A stretch of 5,553 bases of DNA from Pseudomonadota bacterium. Its GTDB lineage: Bacteria; Pseudomonadota; Alphaproteobacteria; Rhizobiales; Xanthobacteraceae. The stretch is taken from the NCBI GenBank assembly GCA_021823875.1, contig JAKAMD010000247.1:1-5553 (forward strand). The letters run 5' to 3'. A model generated the notes under the pieces. It did not search any database and had not been told where the DNA came from. It saw nothing but the letters and a program-made list of their open reading frames with translations. Below, in pieces: positions 1 to 5,314 of the stretch (the stretch's first letter is position 1; each line of letters begins with the position of its first letter). The translations under genes were made by a program, and so were the position numbers.

Positions 1-151
1 CCGCCACCGCTTCGGCTTCGTCACGCAGCGTAATGAACATGGCGGGATCGTCATGCGCCTTGAGCCGCGCATAGCAGCGCGCCAGCGTATCGGCAGGACT
101 CGTTGTGTGCGTGCGGTGCGCGGCAACGATCTGGGCAACGGTCTCGGCCAA
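1..151 (-). CDS. Amidase-signature enzyme, probable allophanate hydrolase (N-terminal 50 residues, cut by window edge)
   Basis: Only the first 50 codons are present; the gene runs off the left edge. The TTG at 151-149 is chosen as start because the reading begins there as L/M-AETVAQIVAAH, with an AAGGA-type ribosome site about 9 nt upstream and no ATG in a suitable position. The visible peptide has the N-terminal helical pattern of amidase-signature enzymes (SPADTLARCYARL, then DPAMFITLRDEAEAVA), which precedes the catalytic Ser-cisSer-Lys domain lying outside the window. Allophanate hydrolase (AtzF type) would convert allophanate to CO2 and two ammonia in the cytoplasm. That reading is favoured because the gene lies 49 nt downstream of a biuret-hydrolase-like gene on the same strand, and biuret hydrolase makes allophanate. 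The N-terminus alone cannot separate AtzF from AtzE-like or other amidases, so the family is fairly sure and the substrate is inferred. Confidence 0.62.
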   Translation of the reverse strand, partial: MAETVAQIVAAHRTHTTSPADTLARCYARLKAHDDPAMFITLRDEAEAVA

Positions 152-200
152 AATGGAATTCCTTAATCCCAAGCTTGCGTCGTTCTCACGTGCGCCTTGT

Positions 201-878
201 TTAGCGGGCGCCGCGCAGCGCCGCCAGCACGGTAGCCGAATCCGACACCCAGCCGAAGATGCCGCCCTGCGCCTTGATCATCTTGAGGCCGATCTCGTGG
301 AATTCCGGAAAGTAGGAGGCGCAGCAATCGCCGAGCACGATGCAGCGATAGCCGCGGTCGTTGGCCTCGCGCACGGTGGTGTTGACGCAGACTTCGGTGG
401 TGACGCCTGCGACCAGCAGGTTTTTGATGGCGCGGTTCTTCAGCATCGATTCGAGATCGGTCTGGTAGAAGGCGCCCTTGCCGGGCTTGTCGATCACCGG
501 CTCGCCGTCGATCGGATAGAGCTCCGGCACGATGTCGTGACCGGGCTCGCCGCGGATCAGGATGCGGCCCATCGGGCCGGGCGCTCCGATACGCAGCGAG
601 GGCGAACCGCGCTCGACCTTGGCCGGCGGGGCGTCGGACAGGTCGGGGCGGTGGCCCTCGCGCGTATGGATCACCAACAGGCCGGCCGCGCGCGCGGCGG
701 CCAGCACGGCTTGCAGCGGCTTCACCGCCGCCTGCAGCCGGGTGACGTCATTGCCGAGCGTCTCGCCAAAACCGCCCGGCTCCAGGAAGTCGCGCTGCAT
801 ATCGATGATGAGGAGCGCGGTGCGCGCAAGCTCCACGCTGATCGGCTGCGGTTCGGCGGCGATCTCGATCTTCACCAT
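201..878 (-). CDS. biuH: Isochorismatase-family cysteine hydrolase, probable biuret amidohydrolase
   Basis: A 225-residue cytoplasmic cysteine hydrolase of the isochorismatase/nicotinamidase fold. The Asp-Lys-Cys triad is visible as D26 (in LLIIDMQRDF), K131 (in DKPGKGAF, six residues before the Phe as is usual) and C164 (in GVTTEVCVNT, with the cis-peptide TT just before). HTREGHRPDL (71-80), the GRILIRGEPGHDI stretch (104-116) and REANDRGY (170-177) match, from memory, rhizobial biuret hydrolases, which hydrolyse biuret to allophanate and ammonia. The neighbouring probable allophanate hydrolase would take the product onward. The ATG at 878 is preferred, with GAGG just upstream; the GTG at 875 is an alternative. 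A longer in-frame reading back to a TTG at 974 is rejected because it overlaps a sigma-54 promoter and encodes Arg/Ala-rich non-family sequence. Related hydrolases such as ureidoacrylate amidohydrolase (RutB) or N-carbamoylsarcosine amidase remain possible; substrate specificity is inferred. Confidence 0.8.
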   Translation of the reverse strand: MVKIEIAAEPQPISVELARTALLIIDMQRDFLEPGGFGETLGNDVTRLQAAVKPLQAVLAAARAAGLLVIHTREGHRPDLSDAPPAKVERGSPSLRIGAPGPMGRILIRGEPGHDIVPELYPIDGEPVIDKPGKGAFYQTDLESMLKNRAIKNLLVAGVTTEVCVNTTVREANDRGYRCIVLGDCCASYFPEFHEIGLKMIKAQGGIFGWVSDSATVLAALRGAR

Positions 879-936
879 CACCTCGCATGCGGCGCGGGCC
901 GCAGCTCGTCGCCGTGCGAAACGGTCTCGCGGGCGA

Positions 937-948
937 ATTGTATGCAAT
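937..948. promoter_or_regulatory. Imperfect palindrome ATTG-TATG-CAAT, possible repressor operator
   Basis: ATTGTATGCAAT has perfect 4-bp outer arms (ATTG/CAAT) around a 4-bp centre and resembles the TTGTATACAA-type half-site pairs bound by FCD-class GntR regulators. It coincides with the transcription start predicted from the sigma-54 motif, a place where a bound protein could block initiation. No regulator gene lies in the window, and a 12-bp AT-containing palindrome can arise by chance, so this is a candidate only. Confidence 0.3.
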
Positions 949-958
949 GGGGCAAGTC

Positions 959-974
959 GCAAGGCCTGTGCCAA
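959..974 (-). promoter_or_regulatory. Sigma-54 (RpoN) -24/-12 promoter for the biuret hydrolase/allophanate hydrolase genes
   Basis: Read on the minus strand the site is TTGGCACAGGCCTTGC, followed by G. It matches the RpoN consensus YTGGCACR-N4-TTGCW at every defined base except the last W, and keeps the required 10 nt between the GG (-24, forward 971-972) and GC (-12, forward 959-960) dinucleotides. The predicted start is near 947, giving a leader of about 70 nt before the ATG at 878. RpoN promoters often control nitrogen-scavenging genes through NtrC, which fits biuret and allophanate breakdown. No clear NtrC site (TGCAC-N5-7-GTGCA) was found upstream to 1162, so the activator is unknown. 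Confidence 0.72.
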
Positions 975-998
975 GCATAGCTATTCGCGCTGTGGGAT

Positions 999-1009
999 CG
1001 GTCTGACCG
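999..1009. promoter_or_regulatory. Short perfect palindrome upstream of the sigma-54 promoter
   Basis: CGGTC-T-GACCG is a perfect inverted repeat with 5-bp arms and a 1-bp centre, about 27-37 bp upstream of the -24 element. Activators of RpoN promoters normally bind further upstream, about 80-150 bp, so the position is not typical. It is listed because it is one of the few symmetric sequences in the 284-bp gap between the Rid gene and the biuret hydrolase gene. It may be chance. Confidence 0.15.
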
Positions 1010-1162
1010 TATTTCAGCAATAAACGCAGTCGCTTGGGTACAACGAAACAATACCTGCGGCGGCCCCGAGGGCGCTCTCAGTGCTGCCTAAAATAACGGC
1101 ACCCGCGGCGCAGATGGCGTTCAAAGCCGCAGCGGCGGAAACAGAAAAGTGTGCGGTGCCCG

Positions 1163-1570
1163 TTACAGCGCTGCGACCGCCTGCACCTCGACCAGCAACT
1201 GCTCCTGCACCAGCCGGTCGATCATCAGCAGCGTGTTGGGCGGATAGGCGCCGTTTGTGAACATTTTGGGAAATTCGCGTAGCCGGAAGGTCATGAATTT
1301 CGGGATGTCCTGCGAGTGCACCAGGTAGGTGGTGAACTGCACGATGTTGCCCCAGCCGGCGCCAACCGACTTCAGTGCCGTCTCGATATTGGTGAAGGTC
1401 TGTGAGGCTTGCGCATCGAAGCCGCCGTCGCCGGTCAGCTTGCCGTCCTTGTCGACTCCGACTTGGCCGGCGACGAACACAAACTCGGAAGCCTTCACGC
1501 GCGTCAGATGCGAATACTGCCCGAGCGGCTTGCCGAGGCCGTCGGGGTTGACGATCTTGATCTCGGGCAT
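1163..1570 (-). CDS. Rid/YjgF/UK114-family protein lacking the deaminase arginine
   Basis: A 135-residue protein with the full-length Rid fold (chorismate-mutase-like, normally a cytoplasmic trimer). Visible family marks are LGQYSHLTR (16-24), FVFVAGQVGVD (30-40), the FTNIETAL helix (59-66) with SVGAGW (68-73), and the C-terminal strand VEVQAVAAL. RidA proper hydrolyses reactive enamines and imines to ketoacids and ammonia using an Arg (R105 in E. coli, in PARSCVEV). Ungapped alignment of the C-terminal stretch places T113 of PNTLLMID at that site, while the Glu in VEV (E128, E. coli E120) is kept. It is therefore probably one of the Rid subfamilies without canonical imine deaminase activity. 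The ATG at 1570 has a strong GGGAGAAG ribosome site (1575-1582). Rid proteins of this kind often sit in catabolic operons with hydrolases, as here. The true substrate is unknown. Confidence 0.9.
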   Translation of the reverse strand: MPEIKIVNPDGLGKPLGQYSHLTRVKASEFVFVAGQVGVDKDGKLTGDGGFDAQASQTFTNIETALKSVGAGWGNIVQFTTYLVHSQDIPKFMTFRLREFPKMFTNGAYPPNTLLMIDRLVQEQLLVEVQAVAAL

Positions 1571-1590
1571 GCGACTTCTCCCTTGCCTTT

Positions 1591-1833
1591 GTCATTCCGG
1601 GGCACGCGCCATAAGCGCGTTTACGCGCGTCTTCGACGCGCCATAAGCGCGTTTACGCGCGTCTTCGACGCGCCATAAGCGCGTTTACGCGCGTCTTCGA
1701 CGCGCCATAAGCGCGTTTACGCGCGTCTTCGACGCGCTATGGCGCGTGAACCCGGAATCCAGAACAATACGGTAGCGCATAGATCGTGGCCCCTGGATTC
1801 CAGGCCCGGCGCTTCGCGCCGTCCCGGAATGAC
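1591..1833. repeat. Composite palindromic intergenic element with GTCATTCCGGG / CCCGGAATGAC ends
   Basis: The element is bounded by perfect 11-bp inverted ends at 1591-1601 and 1823-1833. Inside, arm 1594-1610 pairs with 1741-1758 (8 bp + 8 bp with a small internal mismatch), enclosing the tandem array. GGAATCCAG (1754-1762) pairs with CTGGATTCC (1793-1801), and CGGCGC-TTC-GCGCCG forms a hairpin at 1807-1821. It fills the M24-Rid gap almost exactly, ending 9 nt from the M24 stop and 20 nt from the Rid start codon, leaving the Rid ribosome site intact. Repeats with CCGGAATGAC ends are, from memory, abundant between genes in Bradyrhizobium and relatives. No coding capacity or target-site duplication was seen. 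It may affect mRNA stability or readthrough. Confidence 0.8.
1604..1737. repeat. Tandem repeat, 32-bp unit, about 4.2 copies
   Basis: Four consecutive 32-bp units begin at 1611, 1643, 1675 and 1707. The first three are identical and the fourth differs only in its last base (T for C at 1738); a partial copy of the unit end (ACGCGCC) precedes at 1604-1610. Each unit can fold into hairpins: GCGCGTC-TTC-GACGCGC within the unit, and ACGCGC-CATAA-GCGCGT across unit borders, so the array is a ladder of alternating stems. The period is not a multiple of three and no frame through it looks like protein. Near-identity of the copies suggests recent expansion, probably by slippage or recombination. Confidence 0.93.
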
Positions 1834-1841
1834 GGGGTAAG

Positions 1842-3035
1842 TCAACCCACTTCTACAACTTCTTCCGGGAACTGATGCAGCCGGTCGCCCGGCCCGTTGC
1901 CGCCGATGATGTAGTTGTCGCACAGCCAGTTCAGATAGCCGCCGTGCAGATAGGTCGGGTGCACGACGATGTTCCTGTCCTTCTCGATCGTCCACGGCTC
2001 GTCGGCGCGGATGAGTGGGCGCTCGACCAGGTCGTAGCCCTGACCGTGACAATAGAGTCGCGATTCCGGCGGGCGGCCGTTCTTCTTCATGAAATCGTTG
2101 TAGGCGTCCCAGATGTCCTTGCACGGCGTTCCGGGCTTGAGCAGGTCGAGGGTGAACTTGCGCGCCGCGACGACGAACGCCAATTCATCCTTCATCTGCT
2201 GCGGCACCTTGCCGACCACGCAGGAACGGCCCAGTTCGGTGTACATGGCGCCGGGGCCGTTATCCTCGACCAAGAGCGCGATCTGGTCGCCTTCTTGGAT
2301 AACGCGGCTTTGCAAGTGACGGTTGGCGAAAGGCGAGGGCTTGCCGAGCGGCATCGAGGCGCAGAGATAGATGCCGTTCTCGCTGCCGTGGGCGAGGCTG
2401 TAATGCTGCGCCACCGCCGCCACCTCGACGTCGCGCATGCCCGGCTTCACCGCGGCGAACGCCGCCTTCATGGCGCCGTCCTGCATGGCGGCGGCGCGCT
2501 TGACCAGTTCCAGCTCTTCCGCGCTTTTGATGACCTTGATGCGGTCGACCATTTCGGTGGCGTCGACGAAGGTCGCCTGTGGAAACGTGCGCTTCATATA
2601 GTCGAGCAGCGCGAACGACATCTGATAGGTGCCGACATAACCGATGGTGCCCTTGGCGTAAGGCGCCAAGCCTTTGGCGGCGAGCTCCGCGTCGTACTCC
2701 TTGGTGTAATGTGCCGACGCGTAGCTCGGCGTGTTGAGCAGGCGCTTGACGCCGCGCCAGACCTGCGGGTCCTTCGGCGGCACGCTGTCGCCGCCGAATG
2801 GTCCCTGGCACACCACGGTCATCTCGTCGTCGCGCGGGAACACCACCGTCTGCGGATAACCATTGGTCGCCGGAATGTCGGTGAACCAGCGCACGTAGCC
2901 GCCCATGTGGTCATTATTGTTCTGCATCAACAGCACGTCGATCTTCTGCGCGGCCATGGCGGCGCGCACCAGCTTCCAGCGGCGTTCGAGTTCCGCGGTG
3001 GAAATCGGCGTGTTCAGGCGTTCGGACAAGGCCAT
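1842..3035 (-). CDS. M24 (creatinase/aminopeptidase P fold) family protein with altered metal site
   Basis: A 397-residue two-domain protein: a creatinase-type N-terminal domain (about 1-165, with IDVLLMQNNNDHMGGYVRWF at 32-51) and a pita-bread domain (about 170-397, starting IKSAEELELVKRAAAMQDGA). Normal M24 peptidases bind two metals through Asp, Asp, His, Glu, Glu. Here the DxG site reads VEDNG (256-260), the DxxR site is ELGR with E267, the His is kept (H330 in CHGQGYD), the EPG glutamate is H359 (VHP), and the last Glu is D373 (CDN). Four of five ligands are changed, so a standard Xaa-Pro aminopeptidase is doubtful. It may act without metal, as creatinase does, on a C-N bond of a small molecule. 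The ATG at 3035 follows the upstream stop by 4 nt, and its GGGGAGAG ribosome site overlaps that gene's end. The family is certain; the substrate is unknown. Confidence 0.9.
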   Translation of the reverse strand: MALSERLNTPISTAELERRWKLVRAAMAAQKIDVLLMQNNNDHMGGYVRWFTDIPATNGYPQTVVFPRDDEMTVVCQGPFGGDSVPPKDPQVWRGVKRLLNTPSYASAHYTKEYDAELAAKGLAPYAKGTIGYVGTYQMSFALLDYMKRTFPQATFVDATEMVDRIKVIKSAEELELVKRAAAMQDGAMKAAFAAVKPGMRDVEVAAVAQHYSLAHGSENGIYLCASMPLGKPSPFANRHLQSRVIQEGDQIALLVEDNGPGAMYTELGRSCVVGKVPQQMKDELAFVVAARKFTLDLLKPGTPCKDIWDAYNDFMKKNGRPPESRLYCHGQGYDLVERPLIRADEPWTIEKDRNIVVHPTYLHGGYLNWLCDNYIIGGNGPGDRLHQFPEEVVEVG

Positions 3036-3039
3036 GGAT

Positions 3040-4011
3040 TTACTCTCCCCAGGATGCGGGTTTGCGGACCACGTTCATCATTTTCTTGAAGTCGCCGGCG
3101 AGGAAGCAAGCCATATTATGCGCGATGGTCGGCATGGCACGGTCCTCGTAACCCTGAGAATAGCCGCCGAGATGCGGGAAGGTCGTCAGGTTCTTGGTCT
3201 TCCACAACGGGCTGTCGGGCGGCAGCGGTTCCTGCGCGAACACGTCGAGCGCAGCGCCGGCGATCTGACCGGATTCGAGCGCCTTGATCAGCGCGGCTTC
3301 GTCGACCACGCCGCCGCGCGCGACATTGATCAGGAAAGCGGTCGGCTTCATGGCGGCGAACACCGCTTCGCCGACGATGTTACGGGTCGCAGGGCTCATC
3401 GGGATCAGCGCCACCAGGTAGTCGAGCTCGGGGGCGATCTTGACGAGATCGTCGCGCGCCACCATGCGGTCGAAGCATTTGGCCTCGCGCGGGGTGCCGG
3501 TGATGCCGACCACCTTCATGTTGAAGGCCTTGCAGATCGGCGCCAGATATTCCGCGATCGCGCCCACGCCGAGGATGCCGACGGTCTTGCCGTCCATCAG
3601 CTGCGAGGGCCAGCGTTCCCAGGCGGCGCGATCCTGCGCATGGGTCGAGCGCGGCAGGTTGCGCGACAACGACAGCATGTAGGCGATGGTCGCTTCTGAC
3701 ATCGGCGCGCCGTGGATGCCGCGGATATTGGTGACGACCACTTCCTTGCCGAGCGAGGGCAGGTCGACGATGTTGTCGACACCGGTGCCGAGCGCCTGGA
3801 TCCATTTCAGGTTCTTGGCTTCAGCCACGACATGGTCGGCCATCGGCGGCGAGAAGCAGAGCAGCACGTCGGTGTCGGCGATATAGGGGCCGACATTGGA
3901 ATGATGGCCGACCACGTTGATGGTGAGCTGCGGGAAGCGCTCGGCCAGCATGGCCTTGTAACGGGCCCGCATGGATTCCTGAATTTCGGTGAGAATGAGC
4001 AGATTGGGCAT
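3040..4011 (-). CDS. D-2-hydroxyacid dehydrogenase family oxidoreductase
   Basis: A full-length 323-residue NAD(P)-dependent D-isomer 2-hydroxyacid dehydrogenase, interconverting a 2-ketoacid and a D-2-hydroxyacid in the cytoplasm. A split substrate domain (about 1-105 and 290-323) surrounds a Rossmann domain (about 108-285). The catalytic trio is visible: R232 in NVARGGVVDE, E261 in ALDVFAQEPLP and H280 in FPHLGGYSQGY. The dinucleotide loop is GILGVGAIA (145-153), with Ala in place of the third Gly. The second Rossmann strand ends VVGITGTPR, where NAD-specific members have an acidic residue; T171 and R175 there suggest NADP(H), as in glyoxylate/hydroxypyruvate reductases. The start at 4011 gives the expected first beta strand (PNLLILTEI), but no good ribosome site precedes it. 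It is the first gene of the minus-strand series and is cotranscribed with the M24 gene. The exact 2-ketoacid is unknown. Confidence 0.93.
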   Translation of the reverse strand: MPNLLILTEIQESMRARYKAMLAERFPQLTINVVGHHSNVGPYIADTDVLLCFSPPMADHVVAEAKNLKWIQALGTGVDNIVDLPSLGKEVVVTNIRGIHGAPMSEATIAYMLSLSRNLPRSTHAQDRAAWERWPSQLMDGKTVGILGVGAIAEYLAPICKAFNMKVVGITGTPREAKCFDRMVARDDLVKIAPELDYLVALIPMSPATRNIVGEAVFAAMKPTAFLINVARGGVVDEAALIKALESGQIAGAALDVFAQEPLPPDSPLWKTKNLTTFPHLGGYSQGYEDRAMPTIAHNMACFLAGDFKKMMNVVRKPASWGE

Positions 4012-4193
4012 GTGCGGCTGAGCGTGTGGTCTCGAAAGAGGGAAGCGGCTCGGCTAGGATAGCGCGCCGATATACTGCCAATCGGGGTCGAGGGAAACCG
4101 GCGCCGCGGGCGGCCGGATTGAAGCGTTCGTTATGACCCACATGGTGGGCCTGCGCTGTCGCGGCCGCCGCCGCATCCGAGGGAGAAGCAACG

Positions 4194-4505
4194 ATGCCGA
4201 TCGATTGGGTAAACGTGGACTGGGTCTATGTCGGGGTCTTGGCGGTATTCGTCTTCTTCTCGACCTTGGTGGCCAGCCTGTTGTCATTCGGCCATCGCGG
4301 CACCGGGGCGGTGCTCTCCGCGGTGATATTCGCCGCGATATTCGTGCTCTACAGCTATTATCCGCACCATCTGCCGCTGCCGAACCCGCTGGCGCCGCAG
4401 AAGCCGGTCGCCGCCGCGCCGGCCCCCGCGCCGGCGGCACCGCCCCAGCCGGTCGCGCCATCACCGCCGCGCAACCCTGTCACGGACATCACGCCTTCCC
4501 GATAG
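4194..4505 (+). CDS. Small two-helix membrane protein with Pro/Ala-rich tail, function unknown
   Basis: A 103-residue protein that I cannot assign to a function. The N-terminus is MPIDWVNVDW, followed by a hydrophobic helix at about 11-32 and a second at about 37-56, joined by a short FGHRGTG loop. After YYPHHLPLP the C-terminal 45 residues are almost only Pro and Ala with a few charged residues (57-103), probably extended and outside the lipid. The ATG has a good GGGAGAAG ribosome site 5-6 nt upstream, and the ORF is open without rare features, so it is very likely translated. Short inner-membrane proteins starting in this way are, from memory, common hypothetical proteins in Rhizobiales. 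It is followed by scoA on the same strand after 78 bp, but the intervening inverted repeats leave cotranscription uncertain. Confidence 0.82.
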   Translation: MPIDWVNVDWVYVGVLAVFVFFSTLVASLLSFGHRGTGAVLSAVIFAAIFVLYSYYPHHLPLPNPLAPQKPVAAAPAPAPAAPPQPVAPSPPRNPVTDITPSR

Positions 4506-4518
4506 GCTTGCCCGGGCC

Positions 4519-4568
4519 GTCCGGTTGATGTTCTCTCTAGTCCCGACCGGGACCAACGCGAACCGGAC
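4519..4568. promoter_or_regulatory. Nested inverted repeats in the scoA leader
   Basis: GTCCGGTT (4519-4526) and AACCGGAC (4561-4568) are perfect 8-bp arms, and between them GTCCC-GACC-GGGAC (4540-4553) forms a second stem. The outer arm ends 16 nt before the scoA ATG, just ahead of its GGTGGAG ribosome site. There is no T-run after it, so it is not a classic intrinsic terminator. It could be an operator pair, an mRNA leader structure or a factor-dependent end for the small membrane protein transcript. Confidence 0.4.
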
Positions 4569-4583
4569 GAGTGGTGGAGTTGC

Positions 4584-5312
4584 ATGAAAAAAGTCTATCC
4601 CGACGCGCAAAGCGCGCTCGCCGGCCTGCTCAAGGACGGCATGTTGATCATGGCCGGCGGCTTCGGCCTGTGCGGCATCCCTGAGACACTGATCAAGGCC
4701 ATCCGCGACAGCGGCGTGACCAATCTGACCATCGTCTCGAACAATGCCGGCGTCGATGGCGCCGGCCTCGGCCTGTTGCTCGAGACCAAGCAGGTCAAGA
4801 AGATGATCTCGTCCTATGTGGGCGAGAACAAGCTGTTCGCCCAGCAGTTTTTGTCCGGCGCGCTGGAAATCGAATTCAACCCGCAAGGCACGCTGGCCGA
4901 ACGCATCCGCGCCGGCGGCGCCGGCATCCCGGCGTTCTTCACACGCACCGGCGCCGGCACCGACATCGCCAAGGGCAAGGAAGAGCGCGAGTTCGACGGC
5001 GAGCGCTACATCATGGAGCGCGGCATCGTCGCCGACCTCTCCATCGTGCACGCCTGGATGGGCGATACCGAGGGCAACCTCGTGTACCGGAAGACCGCGC
5101 GCAACTTCAATCCGATGATGGCAACCGCCGGCAAGACGACGGTCGCGGAGGTCGAGCATCTGGTGCAGCCGGGCGATTTCAATCCCGACCACATCGTCAC
5201 GCCGGGTGTCTATGTCCAGCGCATCATCCACGTCCCCGACGCGGTCAAGCACATCGAGCAGCGCACCGTGCGCAAGCGCGTGCCGGCTGCCGGAACCGGA
5301 GAGGAGGTCTAG
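4584..5312 (+). CDS. scoA: Succinyl-CoA:3-oxoacid CoA transferase, subunit A
   Basis: A 242-residue family I CoA transferase alpha subunit of normal length. With subunit B it moves CoA from succinyl-CoA to acetoacetate or a related 3-oxoacid in the cytoplasm, allowing use of ketone bodies. Key visible features are the glycine-rich MAGGFGLCGIPE loop (about 23-34), TIVSNNAGVDG (49-59), SSYVGENK (76-83), FNPQGTLAERIRAGGAGIPAFFT (98-120, a hallmark of the subunit), and HAWMGDTEGNLVYRKTARNFNP (155-176). The ATG at 4584 has GGTGGAG about 5 nt upstream. The B subunit starts 2 nt after the stop, and GAGGAGG at the end of this gene is its ribosome site, so translation is probably coupled. 3-Oxoadipate CoA transferase (PcaI) is the main alternative; the sequence pattern favours the ScoA type. 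Confidence 0.93.
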   Translation: MKKVYPDAQSALAGLLKDGMLIMAGGFGLCGIPETLIKAIRDSGVTNLTIVSNNAGVDGAGLGLLLETKQVKKMISSYVGENKLFAQQFLSGALEIEFNPQGTLAERIRAGGAGIPAFFTRTGAGTDIAKGKEEREFDGERYIMERGIVADLSIVHAWMGDTEGNLVYRKTARNFNPMMATAGKTTVAEVEHLVQPGDFNPDHIVTPGVYVQRIIHVPDAVKHIEQRTVRKRVPAAGTGEEV

Positions 5313-5314
5313 CC

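Noticed and set aside
155..176. EcoRI (GAATTC) and HindIII (AAGCTT) sites 10 bp apart, possible cloning scar
   Set aside because: The flanking sequence continues as normal intergenic and coding DNA, and the GGAATTCC part lies in the ribosome-site region. Chance is the simpler explanation.
105..980. Long plus-strand open frame opposite the biuret hydrolase gene
   Set aside because: It is the antisense shadow of a clear enzyme gene in GC-rich DNA. The protein is low-complexity Arg/Ala/His-rich with no family motif.
1014..1162. Minus-strand reading downstream of the Rid gene (TAHFSVSAAAALNAICAAG...) as a small protein
   Set aside because: It is the tail of a frame overlapping the Rid gene. The only free start is a TTG without a ribosome site, and nothing about the peptide is recognisable.
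1014..1162. Intrinsic terminator after the Rid gene
   Set aside because: Only weak stems (GCCGC-A-GCGGC with a 1-nt loop; GTGC/GCAC with a long loop) and no proper T-run on the minus strand.
1611..1738. CRISPR array
   Set aside because: The 32-bp units are directly adjacent with no unique spacers, so this is a tandem repeat.
4056..4081. Sigma-70 promoter TTGGCA / TATCCT upstream of the dehydrogenase
   Set aside because: The spacer is only 14 nt and the -10 match is poor, so it is not a credible housekeeping promoter.
4012..4193. A short gene or paired promoters in the divergent region
   Set aside because: Plus-strand frames starting near 4133 run through scoA-side genes as Arg/Gly-rich shadows, and no -35/-10 pair with good spacing was found on either strand.
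4461..5252. Long minus-strand open frame opposite scoA
   Set aside because: Antisense shadow of scoA, rich in Asp/Ala/Val/His with no recognisable motif, whereas scoA has complete family hallmarks.
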